Assembly (NCBI GenBank): GCA_041687675.1
Contig: JAWLBM010000027.1
Coordinates: forward strand, 1-64,000
DNA length: 64,000 nucleotides
Origin: JAWLBM01 sp041687675
GTDB lineage: Bacteria; Pseudomonadota; Alphaproteobacteria; Rhizobiales; Pleomorphomonadaceae
Direction: 5' to 3'
The position numbers and the translations under genes are program-made. This document shows, piece after piece, positions 45,039-54,233 of this stretch (position 1 is its first letter; every line of letters starts with the position of its first letter). The notes below the pieces were generated by a model. The model was not told the DNA's origin, did no database searches, and saw only the letters and a program-made list of their open reading frames with translations.

Positions 45039-45530
45039 ATGAGCGGCGGGGCCGACTTCCGCGGCGACCCGCCTCGCCGCGCGCCGGACCTGCGGCCGGC
45101 CGGGCCCCGCCGGGGGGCGTCGGCTCCCGGGCGGTCGGCCTGCGTGCTCGTCATCGACGACGACGAGGACGACCGCGTGGTGATCGCGCGCGCCCTCGTC
45201 CGGGCGCGGCCGCGTCTGCAGGTCGTCGAGGCGACCACGGTGGCCGAAGCCCTCTCGATGATTGTGGAACACGCCCCGGCCTTCGCCCTGCTCGACCTCA
45301 GGATGGACGGAACGGACGGCTTCGAGGTACTGGCGGCCAGCCGCGGCGGCAGCGGCCGCCCGCGGGTGCCGCTGGTGGTCTTCTCGACCTCGGACAGTCC
45401 GGACGACATCCGCCGGGCCTATGAACTCGGCGCCAACGCCTATGTGCAGAAGCCGGCCAGCCTGGCGGACTACGAGCGTCTCGCCCGCCGCCTCGCCGAC
45501 TTCTGGATCGACACGGTGGCGCGCCCCTGA
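45039..45530 (+). CDS. Single-domain response regulator
   Basis: A 163-residue receiver-only protein. After a Pro/Arg-rich stretch of about 33 residues come the acidic pocket (D40-D42), phospho-acceptor D86 (LLDLRMDG), the Ser/Thr switch (FSTSDS) and Lys138 (VQKPA). It lacks an output domain, so it is probably a phosphate shuttle or a partner-binding regulator. Start ATG 45039 has GGAG at seven bases; ATG 45021 would add six residues. It converges on the ABC permease operon. Confidence 0.85.
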   Translation: MSGGADFRGDPPRRAPDLRPAGPRRGASAPGRSACVLVIDDDEDDRVVIARALVRARPRLQVVEATTVAEALSMIVEHAPAFALLDLRMDGTDGFEVLAASRGGSGRPRVPLVVFSTSDSPDDIRRAYELGANAYVQKPASLADYERLARRLADFWIDTVARP

Positions 45531-45546
45531 CCGGGGCGGCGGACGC

Positions 45547-46386
45547 TCAGTCCGAGGCGCGCTTCAGGTGCCGCGTCAGCCGCAGTTCCAGCACGTCCCA
45601 CACCCGGCGCAGCACCTCGACCATGACGAGGTAGAGGATCGCCGCCCAGAGGTAGACCTGCATGTCGTAGGTCTTGGAGAAGGCGTAGCGGGTCTGGCCC
45701 ATCAGGTCGAAGACGGTGATCACCGCGGCGATCGCCGAGCCCTTGATCATCAGCACCACCTCGTTGCCGTAGGGGCGCAGCGAGGTGATCAGCGCCTGCG
45801 GCAGGATCACCTTCAAAAGGGTGACGGAGCGACGCAGCCCGAGCGAGTCGGCGGCCTGCCACTGGCCGTTCGGCACCGACCGGATCGCCCCGGCGAGGAT
45901 CTCCGCCTGGTAGGCGGCGGTGTTGAGCGAGAAGGTCAGGACCGCGCAGAAGAAGGCCTCGCGGAAGAACCACCAAAGGCCGATCGCGCGGAAGAAGTCG
46001 GAGAACTGGCCGACGCCGTAGTAGACGAGGAAGGTCTGCGCGAGCAGCGGCGTGCCGCGGAAGAAGTAGGAGTAGCCGAAGGCGAGGGTCGCCCCGAGGC
46101 CCGGGCGGGCGAGACGGCCCGCGGCGATCGGGATGGAGATGATCGCGCCGAGGACGACCGAGAGCACCACCAGTTGCATGGTCACCCAGACGCCGGAGAG
46201 GACGCGCGGCAGGTAGCGGGCGTACATCTCCGCGTCGTAGCCCTGCGCAAGCAGCAGCGCGAGGCCGAGGCCGAGCGCGCTCCAGGCCACCAGCAGCGCC
46301 CAGCCGGCGCCCCGGGCGGCCGAGAAGCGGCGGCGGGCGGCGGGCGGCGGCGGCGAGGCCTCGATGCTGGTGGTCGCGTGGGTCAT
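45547..46386 (-). CDS. Basic amino-acid ABC transporter permease (HisM-like)
   Basis: A 279-residue inner-membrane permease of the His/Glu/Gln/Arg/opine type. An N-terminal segment (30-48) and five core helices surround the EAA loop (QAADSLGLRRSVTLLKVILPQALI). It pairs with the HisQ-like permease encoded upstream; their genes overlap by four bases (ATGA). The transporter ATPase is not encoded in this window beside them, so it must be elsewhere. Confidence 0.9.
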   Translation of the reverse strand: MTHATTSIEASPPPPAARRRFSAARGAGWALLVAWSALGLGLALLLAQGYDAEMYARYLPRVLSGVWVTMQLVVLSVVLGAIISIPIAAGRLARPGLGATLAFGYSYFFRGTPLLAQTFLVYYGVGQFSDFFRAIGLWWFFREAFFCAVLTFSLNTAAYQAEILAGAIRSVPNGQWQAADSLGLRRSVTLLKVILPQALITSLRPYGNEVVLMIKGSAIAAVITVFDLMGQTRYAFSKTYDMQVYLWAAILYLVMVEVLRRVWDVLELRLTRHLKRASD

Positions 46387-47093
46387 GCCCGGCCCCCCTG
46401 CCCCCGCTCCGCCCAGGCCGAGACCCGCCCGATCCCGATCGAAGAGATCATCGACAGGACCAGGTAGATCATGCAGGCGACCAGGAAGAAGAAGAACGGC
46501 TCCTTGGTGTTGCCCACGGCAACCGAGGTGTTGCGCAGGATGTCGTTGAGGCCGATCACCGACACGAGCGCGGTGTCCTTGAGAAGGATCAGCCAGAGAT
46601 TGGAGAGCCCCGGCAGCGCCAGTCGGATCAGCTGCGGCGCGATGACGAGGCGCATGGTGGCGAAGCGCGACATGCCCAGCGCCTGCGAGCCCTCGTACTG
46701 CCCGGCGGGGATGCCGCGGAAGGCGGACAGGAACACCTCGCTCGCATAGGAGGAGAACACCAGCGCCAGCGCGAACATGCCGGCCACGAATCCGTTCACC
46801 TCGATGGGCTCGCCGAAGAGGGCCATCGACAGCCGGGACAGCGCGATCTGGCCGCCGTAGTAGATGAGGAACAGCGTCAGGAGTTCCGGCAGGCCGCGGA
46901 AGATGGTGGTGTAGACGTTGGCCGCCGCGCGCAGCGCCGGCTCGTGCGAATTCTTGGCGAGCGCGATCAGGAAGCCGAGCACCAGCCCGAAGGGCAGCGT
47001 CGCCAGCGCCAGCGTGATCGTCACCAGCGTCCCGGCGGCGATCTCGTCGCCCCAGCCGGCGTCGCCCCAGGCGAGGTGCTGAAAGAGGTCCAT
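46383..47093 (-). CDS. Basic amino-acid ABC transporter permease (HisQ-like)
   Basis: A 236-residue permease with five to six membrane segments and the EAA loop (EGSQALGMSRFATMRLVIAPQLIRLALPG). FRGLPELLTLFLIYYG is the family entry segment. It overlaps the HisM-like gene by four bases and lies 153 bases downstream of the binding-protein gene, with a strong hairpin between them. Confidence 0.9.
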   Translation of the reverse strand: MDLFQHLAWGDAGWGDEIAAGTLVTITLALATLPFGLVLGFLIALAKNSHEPALRAAANVYTTIFRGLPELLTLFLIYYGGQIALSRLSMALFGEPIEVNGFVAGMFALALVFSSYASEVFLSAFRGIPAGQYEGSQALGMSRFATMRLVIAPQLIRLALPGLSNLWLILLKDTALVSVIGLNDILRNTSVAVGNTKEPFFFFLVACMIYLVLSMISSIGIGRVSAWAERGQGGRA

Positions 47094-47211
47094 GGCGTCC
47101 TCGGTTCCCCCCTCCGGGACCGCCCCGCGATTCGGACGACCGGGGCGACGTCCGGGCGGCAGCCCGGATCACCCCTCGTCGTCCCGACCGCGACCGCGGA
47201 TCGCCCGTTGT

Positions 47212-47236
47212 GGCGGGGCGGTCTCGCCGCCCCGCC
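47212..47236 (-). other. Intercistronic hairpin between binding-protein and permease genes
   Basis: Arms GGCGGGGCGG and CCGCCCCGCC (10 bp) enclose a five-base loop, starting 11 bases after the binding-protein stop. There is no T-tract, so it more likely protects or partially attenuates the mRNA, keeping binding protein above permease levels, as in other ABC operons. Confidence 0.6.
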
Positions 47237-47246
47237 GGTGCGGACG

Positions 47247-48026
47247 TCAGCCGCCGTAGACGTCGAAGTCGAAGTACTTCTTGTTGATATCTTCGTACTT
47301 GCCGTTGGCGCGGATCGCCTCGATGGCCTGGTTGAGGGCCTCGCGGAGCTCGTCCTCGCCCTTGCGGACGGCGATGCCGGCTCCGACGCCGTGGATCTCC
47401 TCAATGGGGGTCACGGTGCCGACCAGCTTGCAGCAGTCGCCATCCGGGGTGGCGAGCCAGTCGGACAGCACGACCACGTCGTCCACCGCGGCGTCGAGGC
47501 GGCCGTTCTCGAGATCAAGCTTGTACTCGTCCGGGGTCGGGTAGAGCTTCACGTCGCTGTCGGTCAGGAACTGTTCGGCCCAGGAGGAGTGGGTCGTCGA
47601 GCTCTGGGCGCCGACCACCATGCCGGCGAGATCCTCGGGCGCAACGCCCGCGATGTCGCTGTCCTTCGGCACGGCGACCGCCGGCGGCGTGTTGTAGTAC
47701 TTGTTGGTGAAGTCGACCGACTTCTTGCGCTCCTCGTTGATCGACATGGAGGCGATGATCGCGTCGAACTTGTTGGCGAGCAGCGCGGGGATGATGCCAT
47801 CCCAGTCCTGCACGACGAACTCGCACTCGGCCTTCATCTCCTCGCAGAGCGCCTTGGCGATCTCGACGTCGAAGCCCTTCAGTTCGCCGGCGGAGTCGAG
47901 ATAGTTGAACGGGGGATAGGCGCCCTCGGTCCCGATCCGGATCTTCTTCATGTCCTGGGCCGAGGCCCCCGCCACCGCCGCGACGGCGACGCTGGCGGCC
48001 AGGGCGACAATCTTGATCAGCTTCAT
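47247..48026 (-). CDS. Periplasmic basic amino-acid binding protein (lysine/arginine/ornithine/histidine type)
   Basis: A 259-residue SBP family 3 protein. Signal peptide 1-23 (cut after ASA) and the bilobed domain with IRIGTEGAYPPFNYLDSAGELKGFDVEIA are typical of ArgT/HisJ-like proteins. Cys pairs occur in ALCEEMKAEC and DGDCCKL. It delivers a polar, probably basic, amino acid to the two permeases downstream. It is the first gene of the operon, so the promoter lies before 48026. Confidence 0.92.
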   Translation of the reverse strand: MKLIKIVALAASVAVAAVAGASAQDMKKIRIGTEGAYPPFNYLDSAGELKGFDVEIAKALCEEMKAECEFVVQDWDGIIPALLANKFDAIIASMSINEERKKSVDFTNKYYNTPPAVAVPKDSDIAGVAPEDLAGMVVGAQSSTTHSSWAEQFLTDSDVKLYPTPDEYKLDLENGRLDAAVDDVVVLSDWLATPDGDCCKLVGTVTPIEEIHGVGAGIAVRKGEDELREALNQAIEAIRANGKYEDINKKYFDFDVYGG

Positions 48027-48155
48027 GAGTTACCTCTGGTCCCGGCCGCTGCCTGGCAGGATCTCGATCCGCCACCGGCGCATCTTGCGGCCTTCCTTCG
48101 TTCGATTGCGGTCATGGCGGGGAATTCTGCGGGATCCCGCCGCCACTTGGCGCCC

Positions 48156-48184
48156 ATACAAGCCGTTTGCGCAGGCGGATGCAA
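48156..48184 (-). promoter_or_regulatory. Possible promoter of the amino-acid ABC operon
   Basis: On the minus strand TTGCAT (48179-48184) and TTGTAT (48156-48161) are 17 bases apart, upstream of the binding-protein gene. The -10 match is poor, so this is tentative. Confidence 0.3.
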
Positions 48185-48238
48185 CGGTTCCGGCGAACAG
48201 ATTTTTGCATGATCTATTCAGTATGTGACTATCCGCTC

Positions 48239-50188
48239 TCAACGAAAACCGAGGCCGAAGCCGGAGAAGGGCAGGAAGCGCACCGGCTGCCCCTCCTCGA
48301 CGGCCTCGCAGTCCTCCGGAATGTCGATGAATCCGTCCGCCGCCCGCAGGCCCGAGATGAGGCTCGAGCCGTCGCGGGCGTAGCGGTCGACGGCGAGCGT
48401 GCCGTCCGGCCGGGTGAGGAGGATCCCGCGCAGGAACTCCCGCCGGCCGGTCCGGCGCCCCCGGATCGAGAAGGCGGACGGGACGGAAAAACGCGGCGGC
48501 TCCGTCCAGGTCGCGCCGGCGAGACGGGACACCAGCGGCAGCCCGTAGAGAAGGAAGCCGGCGAAGGCGGCCACCGGGTTGCCGGGCAGGCCCAAGAGCA
48601 CGCAGTCGCCGATGCGGCCGACGGCGAGCGGCCGCCCCGGCTTCACCGCGATCTTCCACAGGTGCCGCTCGCCGAGGCGGCTGATCGCCGCCGCGACGTG
48701 GTCCGCGTCGCCCTCCGACACGCCGCCCGAGGTGATCACCAGGTCGTGCCGCGCCGCCGCCTCGGCGATCCGCGCCTCCACCGCGGCCGCATCGTCCGGG
48801 ATGACGCCGAGGTCGGTAAGGTCGCAGCCGGCCGCTGCGGCGAGCGCGCTCACCAGCGCGTGGTTGGAATCATAGACCTGCCCCGGGGCGAGGTCCCGGC
48901 CCGGCCGCACCACCTCGTCGCCGGTGGAGGCGAGGGCGACGGAGAGCCGCCGGCGCACCGTCACCCGCTCGCGCCCGAGCGAGGCGAGCGCGCCGACGTC
49001 CTGCGGCCGGAGCTTCAGCCCCGGCTCCATCACCACCGCGCCGGCGGCGATGTCCTCGCCGGCCCGCCGGCGGTTGGCGCCGGGGCGGAGGCCGGCCGGG
49101 ACGATGACGAAGGTGGCGCCGTCCTGCTCGTGGGTTTCGCAGTCCTCCTGCATCGCCACCGTGTTGGCGCCCTCCGGCATCGCCGCGCCGGTGAAGATCC
49201 GCGCCGCGGCGAAGGGCGGCAGCGGGTCGAGGTCCGTCGTGCCGGCGAAGACGCGGCCGGCCACCGGCATGAAGCCGCCGGTGGACTCGTGGTCGGCCGC
49301 GCGGAAGGCGTATCCGTCCACGGCCGAGGTGTCGGCGAGCGGCACGTCGCGGGGCGCCGCCACAGCCTCGGCGAGCACCCGGCCGAAGGCCCCGTCGAGC
49401 GGCACCTCCTCGGTGCCGGTCACCGGCCCCACACGTTCGACGACGAGCGCGACGGCCTCGTCGTGCCGCATCACGCCGGCGCCGGGGGCGAAGCAGTCGT
49501 CGGGCAGGCGGCCGCGGGCGGGCGCCGGGGCCGGTGCGATCGCTTCCGGGCGGCCGAGCAGCCGCGAGATCCGCTCGGCCTCCGCGAGGTCCGCCTCGGT
49601 GTTGACGTTGAAGAAGGGATCGACGAGTTCGTCGCCGGCGCGGATCGGCGGGAAGCGCACCTCGCGGTGCGGACCGGCCTCGATAACAGACGAGAGCTTG
49701 CGACTGCCCTGCTCCAGCGCCCGGCGCACCGCGGCGCGCATCGACACCGGCCAGAGCGCCACCACCGGGTGGCGGCCGGTCTCCGACGCGGCGACCACGA
49801 CCGTCTCGCCCTCCCACGCGGCATCGAGAAGCGCCTCGACGAGCCCTTCCGGCAGGAAGGGCGCGTCGGCCGGGACGGTGAGGACGTGCCGCATGCCGGG
49901 CGTCGCGGCCGCGACCTCGAGGGCGGCGAGCACCCCGGCGAGCGGGCCGCTCCCCTCGCCCGGCCTCGGCCCGCCCTCGTCGGCCACCACGGGCATGCCG
50001 AGCGAGTCGAAACGGTCCGGATCGCCGTTGGCGACCAGCAGCAGGCCCGCAACGGAATCGCGCAGCACCGCGGCGGCGCGGGCGATCATCGCCTCGCCGC
50101 CGACGGTCCGGAGGCCCTTGTCGCCGCCGCCGAGCCGCGTCGACCCGCCGCCGGCGAGGATCGCGCCGAGCACCGGGGCCGCGGTCAT
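48239..50188 (-). CDS. MobA-MoeA fusion: molybdenum cofactor guanylyltransferase / molybdopterin molybdotransferase
   Basis: A 649-residue continuous frame joining two usually separate enzymes. Residues 1-212 are MobA: nucleotide-binding LAGGGSTRLGGGDKGL (11-26), VPADAPFL (105-112) and NVNTEADL (195-201). After an Ala/Pro linker (213-228), residues 229-649 are MoeA: DDCFAPG, PLADTSAVDGYAF (283-295), GANRRRAGEDI, TSGGVSEGDADHV and the C-terminal MoeA IV domain. MoeA inserts molybdate into adenylylated molybdopterin, and MobA adds GMP. ATG 50188 has GGAGGA seven bases upstream. An internal ATG at the junction (residue 240) lacks a binding site, so one fused protein is likely. It is divergent from mrp. 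Confidence 0.88.
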   Translation of the reverse strand: MTAAPVLGAILAGGGSTRLGGGDKGLRTVGGEAMIARAAAVLRDSVAGLLLVANGDPDRFDSLGMPVVADEGGPRPGEGSGPLAGVLAALEVAAATPGMRHVLTVPADAPFLPEGLVEALLDAAWEGETVVVAASETGRHPVVALWPVSMRAAVRRALEQGSRKLSSVIEAGPHREVRFPPIRAGDELVDPFFNVNTEADLAEAERISRLLGRPEAIAPAPAPARGRLPDDCFAPGAGVMRHDEAVALVVERVGPVTGTEEVPLDGAFGRVLAEAVAAPRDVPLADTSAVDGYAFRAADHESTGGFMPVAGRVFAGTTDLDPLPPFAAARIFTGAAMPEGANTVAMQEDCETHEQDGATFVIVPAGLRPGANRRRAGEDIAAGAVVMEPGLKLRPQDVGALASLGRERVTVRRRLSVALASTGDEVVRPGRDLAPGQVYDSNHALVSALAAAAGCDLTDLGVIPDDAAAVEARIAEAAARHDLVITSGGVSEGDADHVAAAISRLGERHLWKIAVKPGRPLAVGRIGDCVLLGLPGNPVAAFAGFLLYGLPLVSRLAGATWTEPPRFSVPSAFSIRGRRTGRREFLRGILLTRPDGTLAVDRYARDGSSLISGLRAADGFIDIPEDCEAVEEGQPVRFLPFSGFGLGFR

Positions 50189-50368
50189 GGCGTCCTCCGG
50201 GCGGGGCGGGCGACGCGCCGGCCGGTGAGCGGAGGGGAGAACGGACGTCGTGCTGTCATCGGCGGAGCCTAGGGTGACGCCCGCCCCTTGCGCAAGCCGC
50301 CGGGCCCGCGTTGACCTCGGCGGGCGGCAGGCATAGGTAACCGGCAGCCGCCAGCCGGAGATCGCCAG

Positions 50369-51520
50369 ATGTCGACGCCCCTCAAGGACCAGGTCCTCGC
50401 CCTGCTCAGGCAGATGACGCCGCCCGGCGAGAGCCGCGACCCGGTGTCGGCCGGCCAGGTCTCCGAGGTCTTCGTGAGCGACGGCCGGGTGATGTTCTCG
50501 CTCACCGTGCCCGCCGACCGGGCCCGTGAGATGGAGCCCTTCCGGGCCGAGGTGGAGCGGCGCGTCAAGGCGCTGCCCGGCGTCGAGCGGGCGATGATCG
50601 CCCTCACCGCGGAGGTCGCCCCGGGCGGCCGGCCGGCGCAGGCCGCCGCGGGCCGCCCCGCGCCCGCCCGGCCCCATTCCCATGCGCCCGCCGCCGGAGG
50701 TGCGCCGCAGAAGCCGGGCGTGCCGGGGGTGAAGTCGATCATCGCCGTCGCCTCCGGCAAGGGCGGCGTCGGCAAGTCGACCACCGCGGTGAATCTCGCC
50801 CTCGCCCTCGCCGCGAACGGGCTGAGGGTCGGCCTCCTCGACGCCGACATCTACGGTCCCTCGATCCCGCGCCTGATGCAGCTCTCCGGCCGCCCGGAGA
50901 CGATCGACGGCAAGCTGATCCGGCCGATGGAGAACTACGGCGTCAAGGTGATGTCGATCGGCTTCATGGTCGCCGAGGAGACGGCGATGATCTGGCGCGG
51001 CCCGATGGTCGTCTCGGCGATCACCCAGATGCTGCGCGAGGTCGCCTGGGGCGAGCTCGACGTGCTGGTCGTCGACATGCCGCCCGGCACCGGCGACGCC
51101 CAGCTCACCATGGCGCAGCAGGTGCCGCTCGCCGGCGCGGTGATCGTGTCGACCCCGCAGGACCTGGCGCTGATCGACGCCCGCCGCGGCGTCGCCATGT
51201 TCCGCAAGGTGGAGGTGCCCGTCCTCGGCATCGTCGAGAACATGAGCTACTTCGTCTGCCCGCACTGCGGCGGCCGCTCCGACGTCTTCGGCCACGGCGG
51301 CGCGCAGCATGAGGCCGAGCGGATCGGCGTTCCCTTCCTCGGCGAGGTGCCGCTGGAGATGAAGATCCGCGAGACCTCCGACGCCGGCCTGCCGGTGGTG
51401 GCGACCGAGCCGGACGGCCCGCACGCCGCCGTCTACCGGGCGATCGCCGAGAAGGTCGCCGCATCGCTCGAGACGGGCGCCTCCAGCCGCCGGGCGCCGC
51501 CCCGGATCGTCCTCGAGTAA
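50369..51520 (+). CDS. mrp: Iron-sulphur cluster carrier ATPase Mrp/ApbC
   Basis: A 383-residue Mrp/NBP35 P-loop ATPase. The N-terminal MIP18-like domain (1-95) and an Ala/Pro linker precede the deviant Walker A GKGGVGKST (131-139). The cluster-binding CxxC is present (CPHC, near 297). It binds and transfers [4Fe-4S] clusters to apoproteins. GGAGA lies eight bases before the ATG. It converges on the Bcr/CflA carrier gene with a three-base gap. Confidence 0.95.
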   Translation: MSTPLKDQVLALLRQMTPPGESRDPVSAGQVSEVFVSDGRVMFSLTVPADRAREMEPFRAEVERRVKALPGVERAMIALTAEVAPGGRPAQAAAGRPAPARPHSHAPAAGGAPQKPGVPGVKSIIAVASGKGGVGKSTTAVNLALALAANGLRVGLLDADIYGPSIPRLMQLSGRPETIDGKLIRPMENYGVKVMSIGFMVAEETAMIWRGPMVVSAITQMLREVAWGELDVLVVDMPPGTGDAQLTMAQQVPLAGAVIVSTPQDLALIDARRGVAMFRKVEVPVLGIVENMSYFVCPHCGGRSDVFGHGGAQHEAERIGVPFLGEVPLEMKIRETSDAGLPVVATEPDGPHAAVYRAIAEKVAASLETGASSRRAPPRIVLE

Positions 51521-51523
51521 GGC

Positions 51524-52738
51524 TCAGGCGACCTCGCCGCGGGTGCCGATCCTGACCGCGAGGCCGCAGGCGACGCCGGCCACCGCGGCGACGATCATCA
51601 CCGCGAGGAGACCCCAGACCGTCCCCTGCCAGACCGTCACCAGCAGCGCGCCGGCGAGCGTCGAGGCGAGCGCGCCGACGCCCACCTGCATCGAGCCGCC
51701 GAGGCCGGAGGCGGCGCCGGCGAGGTCGGGCCGGATGCTGACCGAGCCGGCGATCGCCGAGGGGAGCGCCACGCCGTTGGCGACGCCGACGAGGAGCATC
51801 GGCCCGAACAGCGCCAGCGGGTGGACGATCCCCGCCGCGAACAGCGCCGCCATCGTCCCGACCGCCACCATCTGCACCGCGTTGCCGGCGGTGATCATGG
51901 CCGGCACGCCGATGCGGGCGGCGAAGCGGCCGGTGAGGAAGTTGCCCATCATGTAGCCGAGGCTGACCAGGATGAAATAGAGCCCGTAGGCGACCGGCCC
52001 CACCTGCATGATCTCGGAACTCACGTAGGGCGCGCCACCGAGGAAGGCGAAGAAGACCGCCGAGGCGAAGGCCGCCGCGCCCGAATAGGCCCAGAAGATC
52101 GGCACCGAGAGGAGTTCGCCCCACTGCCTCACCGTCTCGCGGAACGAGACCGCGCGGCCGAGGTTGGGGTTCGTCTCGTAGAGCGCCGCCAGCGCCCAGA
52201 GCAGGGCGCCCGCGCCGGTCGCCAGCATCACGACGAAGCTGCCGCGCCAGCCGACCGTCTCCTCGAGGACGCCGCCGATGGTCGGCGCGATCATCGGGGC
52301 CACCGCCATGCCCATGGTGACATAGCCGATCATGCTCGCCGCGCGGTCGCGGTCGTAGAGGTCGCGCACGATCGCCCGGGCGAGCACGATGCCGGCGCAG
52401 CCGCCGGCGCCCTGCAGCACGCGGCCGGCGAGCAGCACCTCGATCGTCGGGGCGAACAGCGCGATCACGCTTCCGGCGACGAACACCACCATGCCGCCGA
52501 GCAGCACCGGCCGGCGGCCGAACCGGTCCGACAGCGGGCCGATCACCGTCTGCGCCAGCGCCATCGTGGCGAGGTAGAGCGACAGCATCAGCTGGATCAT
52601 CGCGTAGGTGGTGCCGAAGGCCTCCGTCATGTGCGGCATCGACGGCATGGCGATGTTGATCGCCAGCGGGTTCACCGCCGACAGCGCCACCAGCAGGTAG
52701 ACGCTCGGCCGGCGCGCGATGCGCTCCGCGCCGCTCAC
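51524..52738 (-). CDS. Bcr/CflA-type multidrug efflux MFS transporter
   Basis: A 404-residue MFS drug:H+ antiporter with twelve hydrophobic segments. Motif A is intact (GPLSDRFGRRPVLLGG) and motif C-like GMAVAPMIAPTIGG follows, as in Bcr/CflA proteins. It probably extrudes antibiotics or sulfonamide-like compounds; substrate unproven. The start is GTG at 52738, whose last bases overlap the stop of the upstream EamA gene (GTGA), with GGGAG eight bases before it. This start fits the family N-terminus (PSVYLLVALSAVNPLAINI). Confidence 0.9.
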   Translation of the reverse strand: MSGAERIARRPSVYLLVALSAVNPLAINIAMPSMPHMTEAFGTTYAMIQLMLSLYLATMALAQTVIGPLSDRFGRRPVLLGGMVVFVAGSVIALFAPTIEVLLAGRVLQGAGGCAGIVLARAIVRDLYDRDRAASMIGYVTMGMAVAPMIAPTIGGVLEETVGWRGSFVVMLATGAGALLWALAALYETNPNLGRAVSFRETVRQWGELLSVPIFWAYSGAAAFASAVFFAFLGGAPYVSSEIMQVGPVAYGLYFILVSLGYMMGNFLTGRFAARIGVPAMITAGNAVQMVAVGTMAALFAAGIVHPLALFGPMLLVGVANGVALPSAIAGSVSIRPDLAGAASGLGGSMQVGVGALASTLAGALLVTVWQGTVWGLLAVMIVAAVAGVACGLAVRIGTRGEVA

Positions 52739-53709
52739 GTCCGCTCTCCCTCGACGCGGGCGGCCTCTCCGCCGACCGCGGCCGCATCGCCAGCCGGGAC
52801 GACCCCCGACGGCAGCATCGCCTCCGTCCGTCCCCGCCGCGCCGCCACCCGGCGCTCGCGATAGAAGGTGTAGACGCCGGTGCCGACCACGATGGCGATG
52901 CCGACCAGCGTGAGGGCGTCCGGCACGTCGCCCCAGACCAGCCAGCCGATCAGGATGGCGTAGGGGATGAAGGAATAGCGGAAGGGCGCCACCACCGCGA
53001 TGTCGCCGCTGCGCATGGCGACGATCACCGTCATGAAGCCGAGCAGCAGGAAGGTGCCGGTGCCGAGCAGGTACCCGGCCTCGACGAGGCCGACGGGCTG
53101 CCAGTCCTCGCCGAGGCCCATGGCGAAGCCGAACAGCATCACCGACACCGAGGTGAACGTGGTGATCGCCAGCGTCGGCGTCGTCGCGGGAATGGCCCGG
53201 GTGGTGACGTCGCGGAGCGCGATCAGCAGCACCGAGGCGAAGGCGACGAGGGAGTAGGCGTTGAAGTCCGCCGCGCCCGGGCGGACGATCACCAGGATGC
53301 CGAGAAAGCCGATCGTCACCGCCGTCCAGCGCCGCCAGCCGACCTTCTCGCCGAGGAACAGCGCCCCGCCGGCGGTGATCGCCAGCGGCGCGGCCTGGGC
53401 GATGGCGCTGGTGTTGGCGATCGGCATGTGGAGGAGCGCGGTGAGGTAGAGGAAGGTCGCCCCCACCTCGCCGGTCGTCCGCAACCACACCTTGCGGTCG
53501 GCGAACAGGGCCGGCACCGCCGAAAGCGCGCCGGAGGCGTAGGCGAGGCCGGCCACGAACAGGGTGGAGACGACGCCGCGCAGCGCGATGATCTGCGACA
53601 GCGGCAGCGTCTCGCCGGCCATCTTCACGAACATGTCGTTGATGATGAAGAAAAGGCTGCAGGCCAGCATCGCCAGGATGCCGCGCAGGTTGTCGCGAAA
53701 GTCGGTCAT
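52735..53709 (-). CDS. EamA/DMT superfamily transporter
   Basis: A 324-residue drug/metabolite transporter with ten hydrophobic segments in two EamA repeats (about 10-140 and 155-285; PIANTSAIAQAAPLAITAGGALFLGEK is the first repeat end). The C-terminal 40 residues are hydrophilic. Family members export amino acids, nucleotides-sugars or drugs; the substrate is unknown. It is first in a coupled two-gene operon with the Bcr/CflA carrier and divergent from the I78 gene. Confidence 0.9.
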   Translation of the reverse strand: MTDFRDNLRGILAMLACSLFFIINDMFVKMAGETLPLSQIIALRGVVSTLFVAGLAYASGALSAVPALFADRKVWLRTTGEVGATFLYLTALLHMPIANTSAIAQAAPLAITAGGALFLGEKVGWRRWTAVTIGFLGILVIVRPGAADFNAYSLVAFASVLLIALRDVTTRAIPATTPTLAITTFTSVSVMLFGFAMGLGEDWQPVGLVEAGYLLGTGTFLLLGFMTVIVAMRSGDIAVVAPFRYSFIPYAILIGWLVWGDVPDALTLVGIAIVVGTGVYTFYRERRVAARRGRTEAMLPSGVVPAGDAAAVGGEAARVEGERT

Positions 53710-53910
53710 GGGTCCCGGGCGGGATGGGGTTTGCGGCGCACGCCGGTGAAAGCGGCGCCCAACATCCTCCTCCCGCGCCCGCTTTGCAAGCGGTGCGTGC
53801 CGGCGGATCCGTCACATCCCAGGGCGGATGCGGGGCCTGTGCGTGCCTGCGACGCGAGAACCGGTTGCGGTCCCCGGGCGTTGTCTGCGAGGCTCGGGGA
53901 AAGGGAGAGG

Positions 53911-54213
53911 ATGATGACGAGAGATCTCGCCCCCGCCGCCCTCGTGTTCCTCGCGGCCGTGACGCTCGCGGACGCCAGCGGGCGGGAGCCCTCGCGCGAG
54001 GCCGCCGACATGCCCTGCGACGCCGAGGCGGCCGCCTTCGCGGTCGGACAGCGCTACCATGAGGACGTCGCCGACGAGGCCCGGAAGGCCTCCGGCGCGG
54101 CCGAACTGCGCGTCGTGCCGGAGGGGCTCGAGGTGCCGATGGCCATCAAGCCGGACCGCCTCACCCTGTGGCTGGACGGCGACGGCACCATCGCCCGGGC
54201 GACCTGCGGCTGA
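53911..54213 (+). CDS. I78-family peptidase inhibitor-like secreted protein
   Basis: A 100-residue exported protein (alternative start 53914, one codon on). The signal segment is residues 5-22. The rest matches the potato-inhibitor-like I78 family: VGQRYHEDVADEARKASGA, LRVVPEGLEV, PDRLTLWLDGDGTIARATCG, with cysteines at the beginning and end likely to form a disulphide. Known members inhibit serine proteases; here the binding loop is less conserved, so inhibition is an inference. GGGAGAGG lies directly before the start. It converges on moaA. Confidence 0.8.
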   Translation: MMTRDLAPAALVFLAAVTLADASGREPSREAADMPCDAEAAAFAVGQRYHEDVADEARKASGAAELRVVPEGLEVPMAIKPDRLTLWLDGDGTIARATCG

Positions 54214-54233
54214 CCGCTGGCCCCCGCCGCCGC

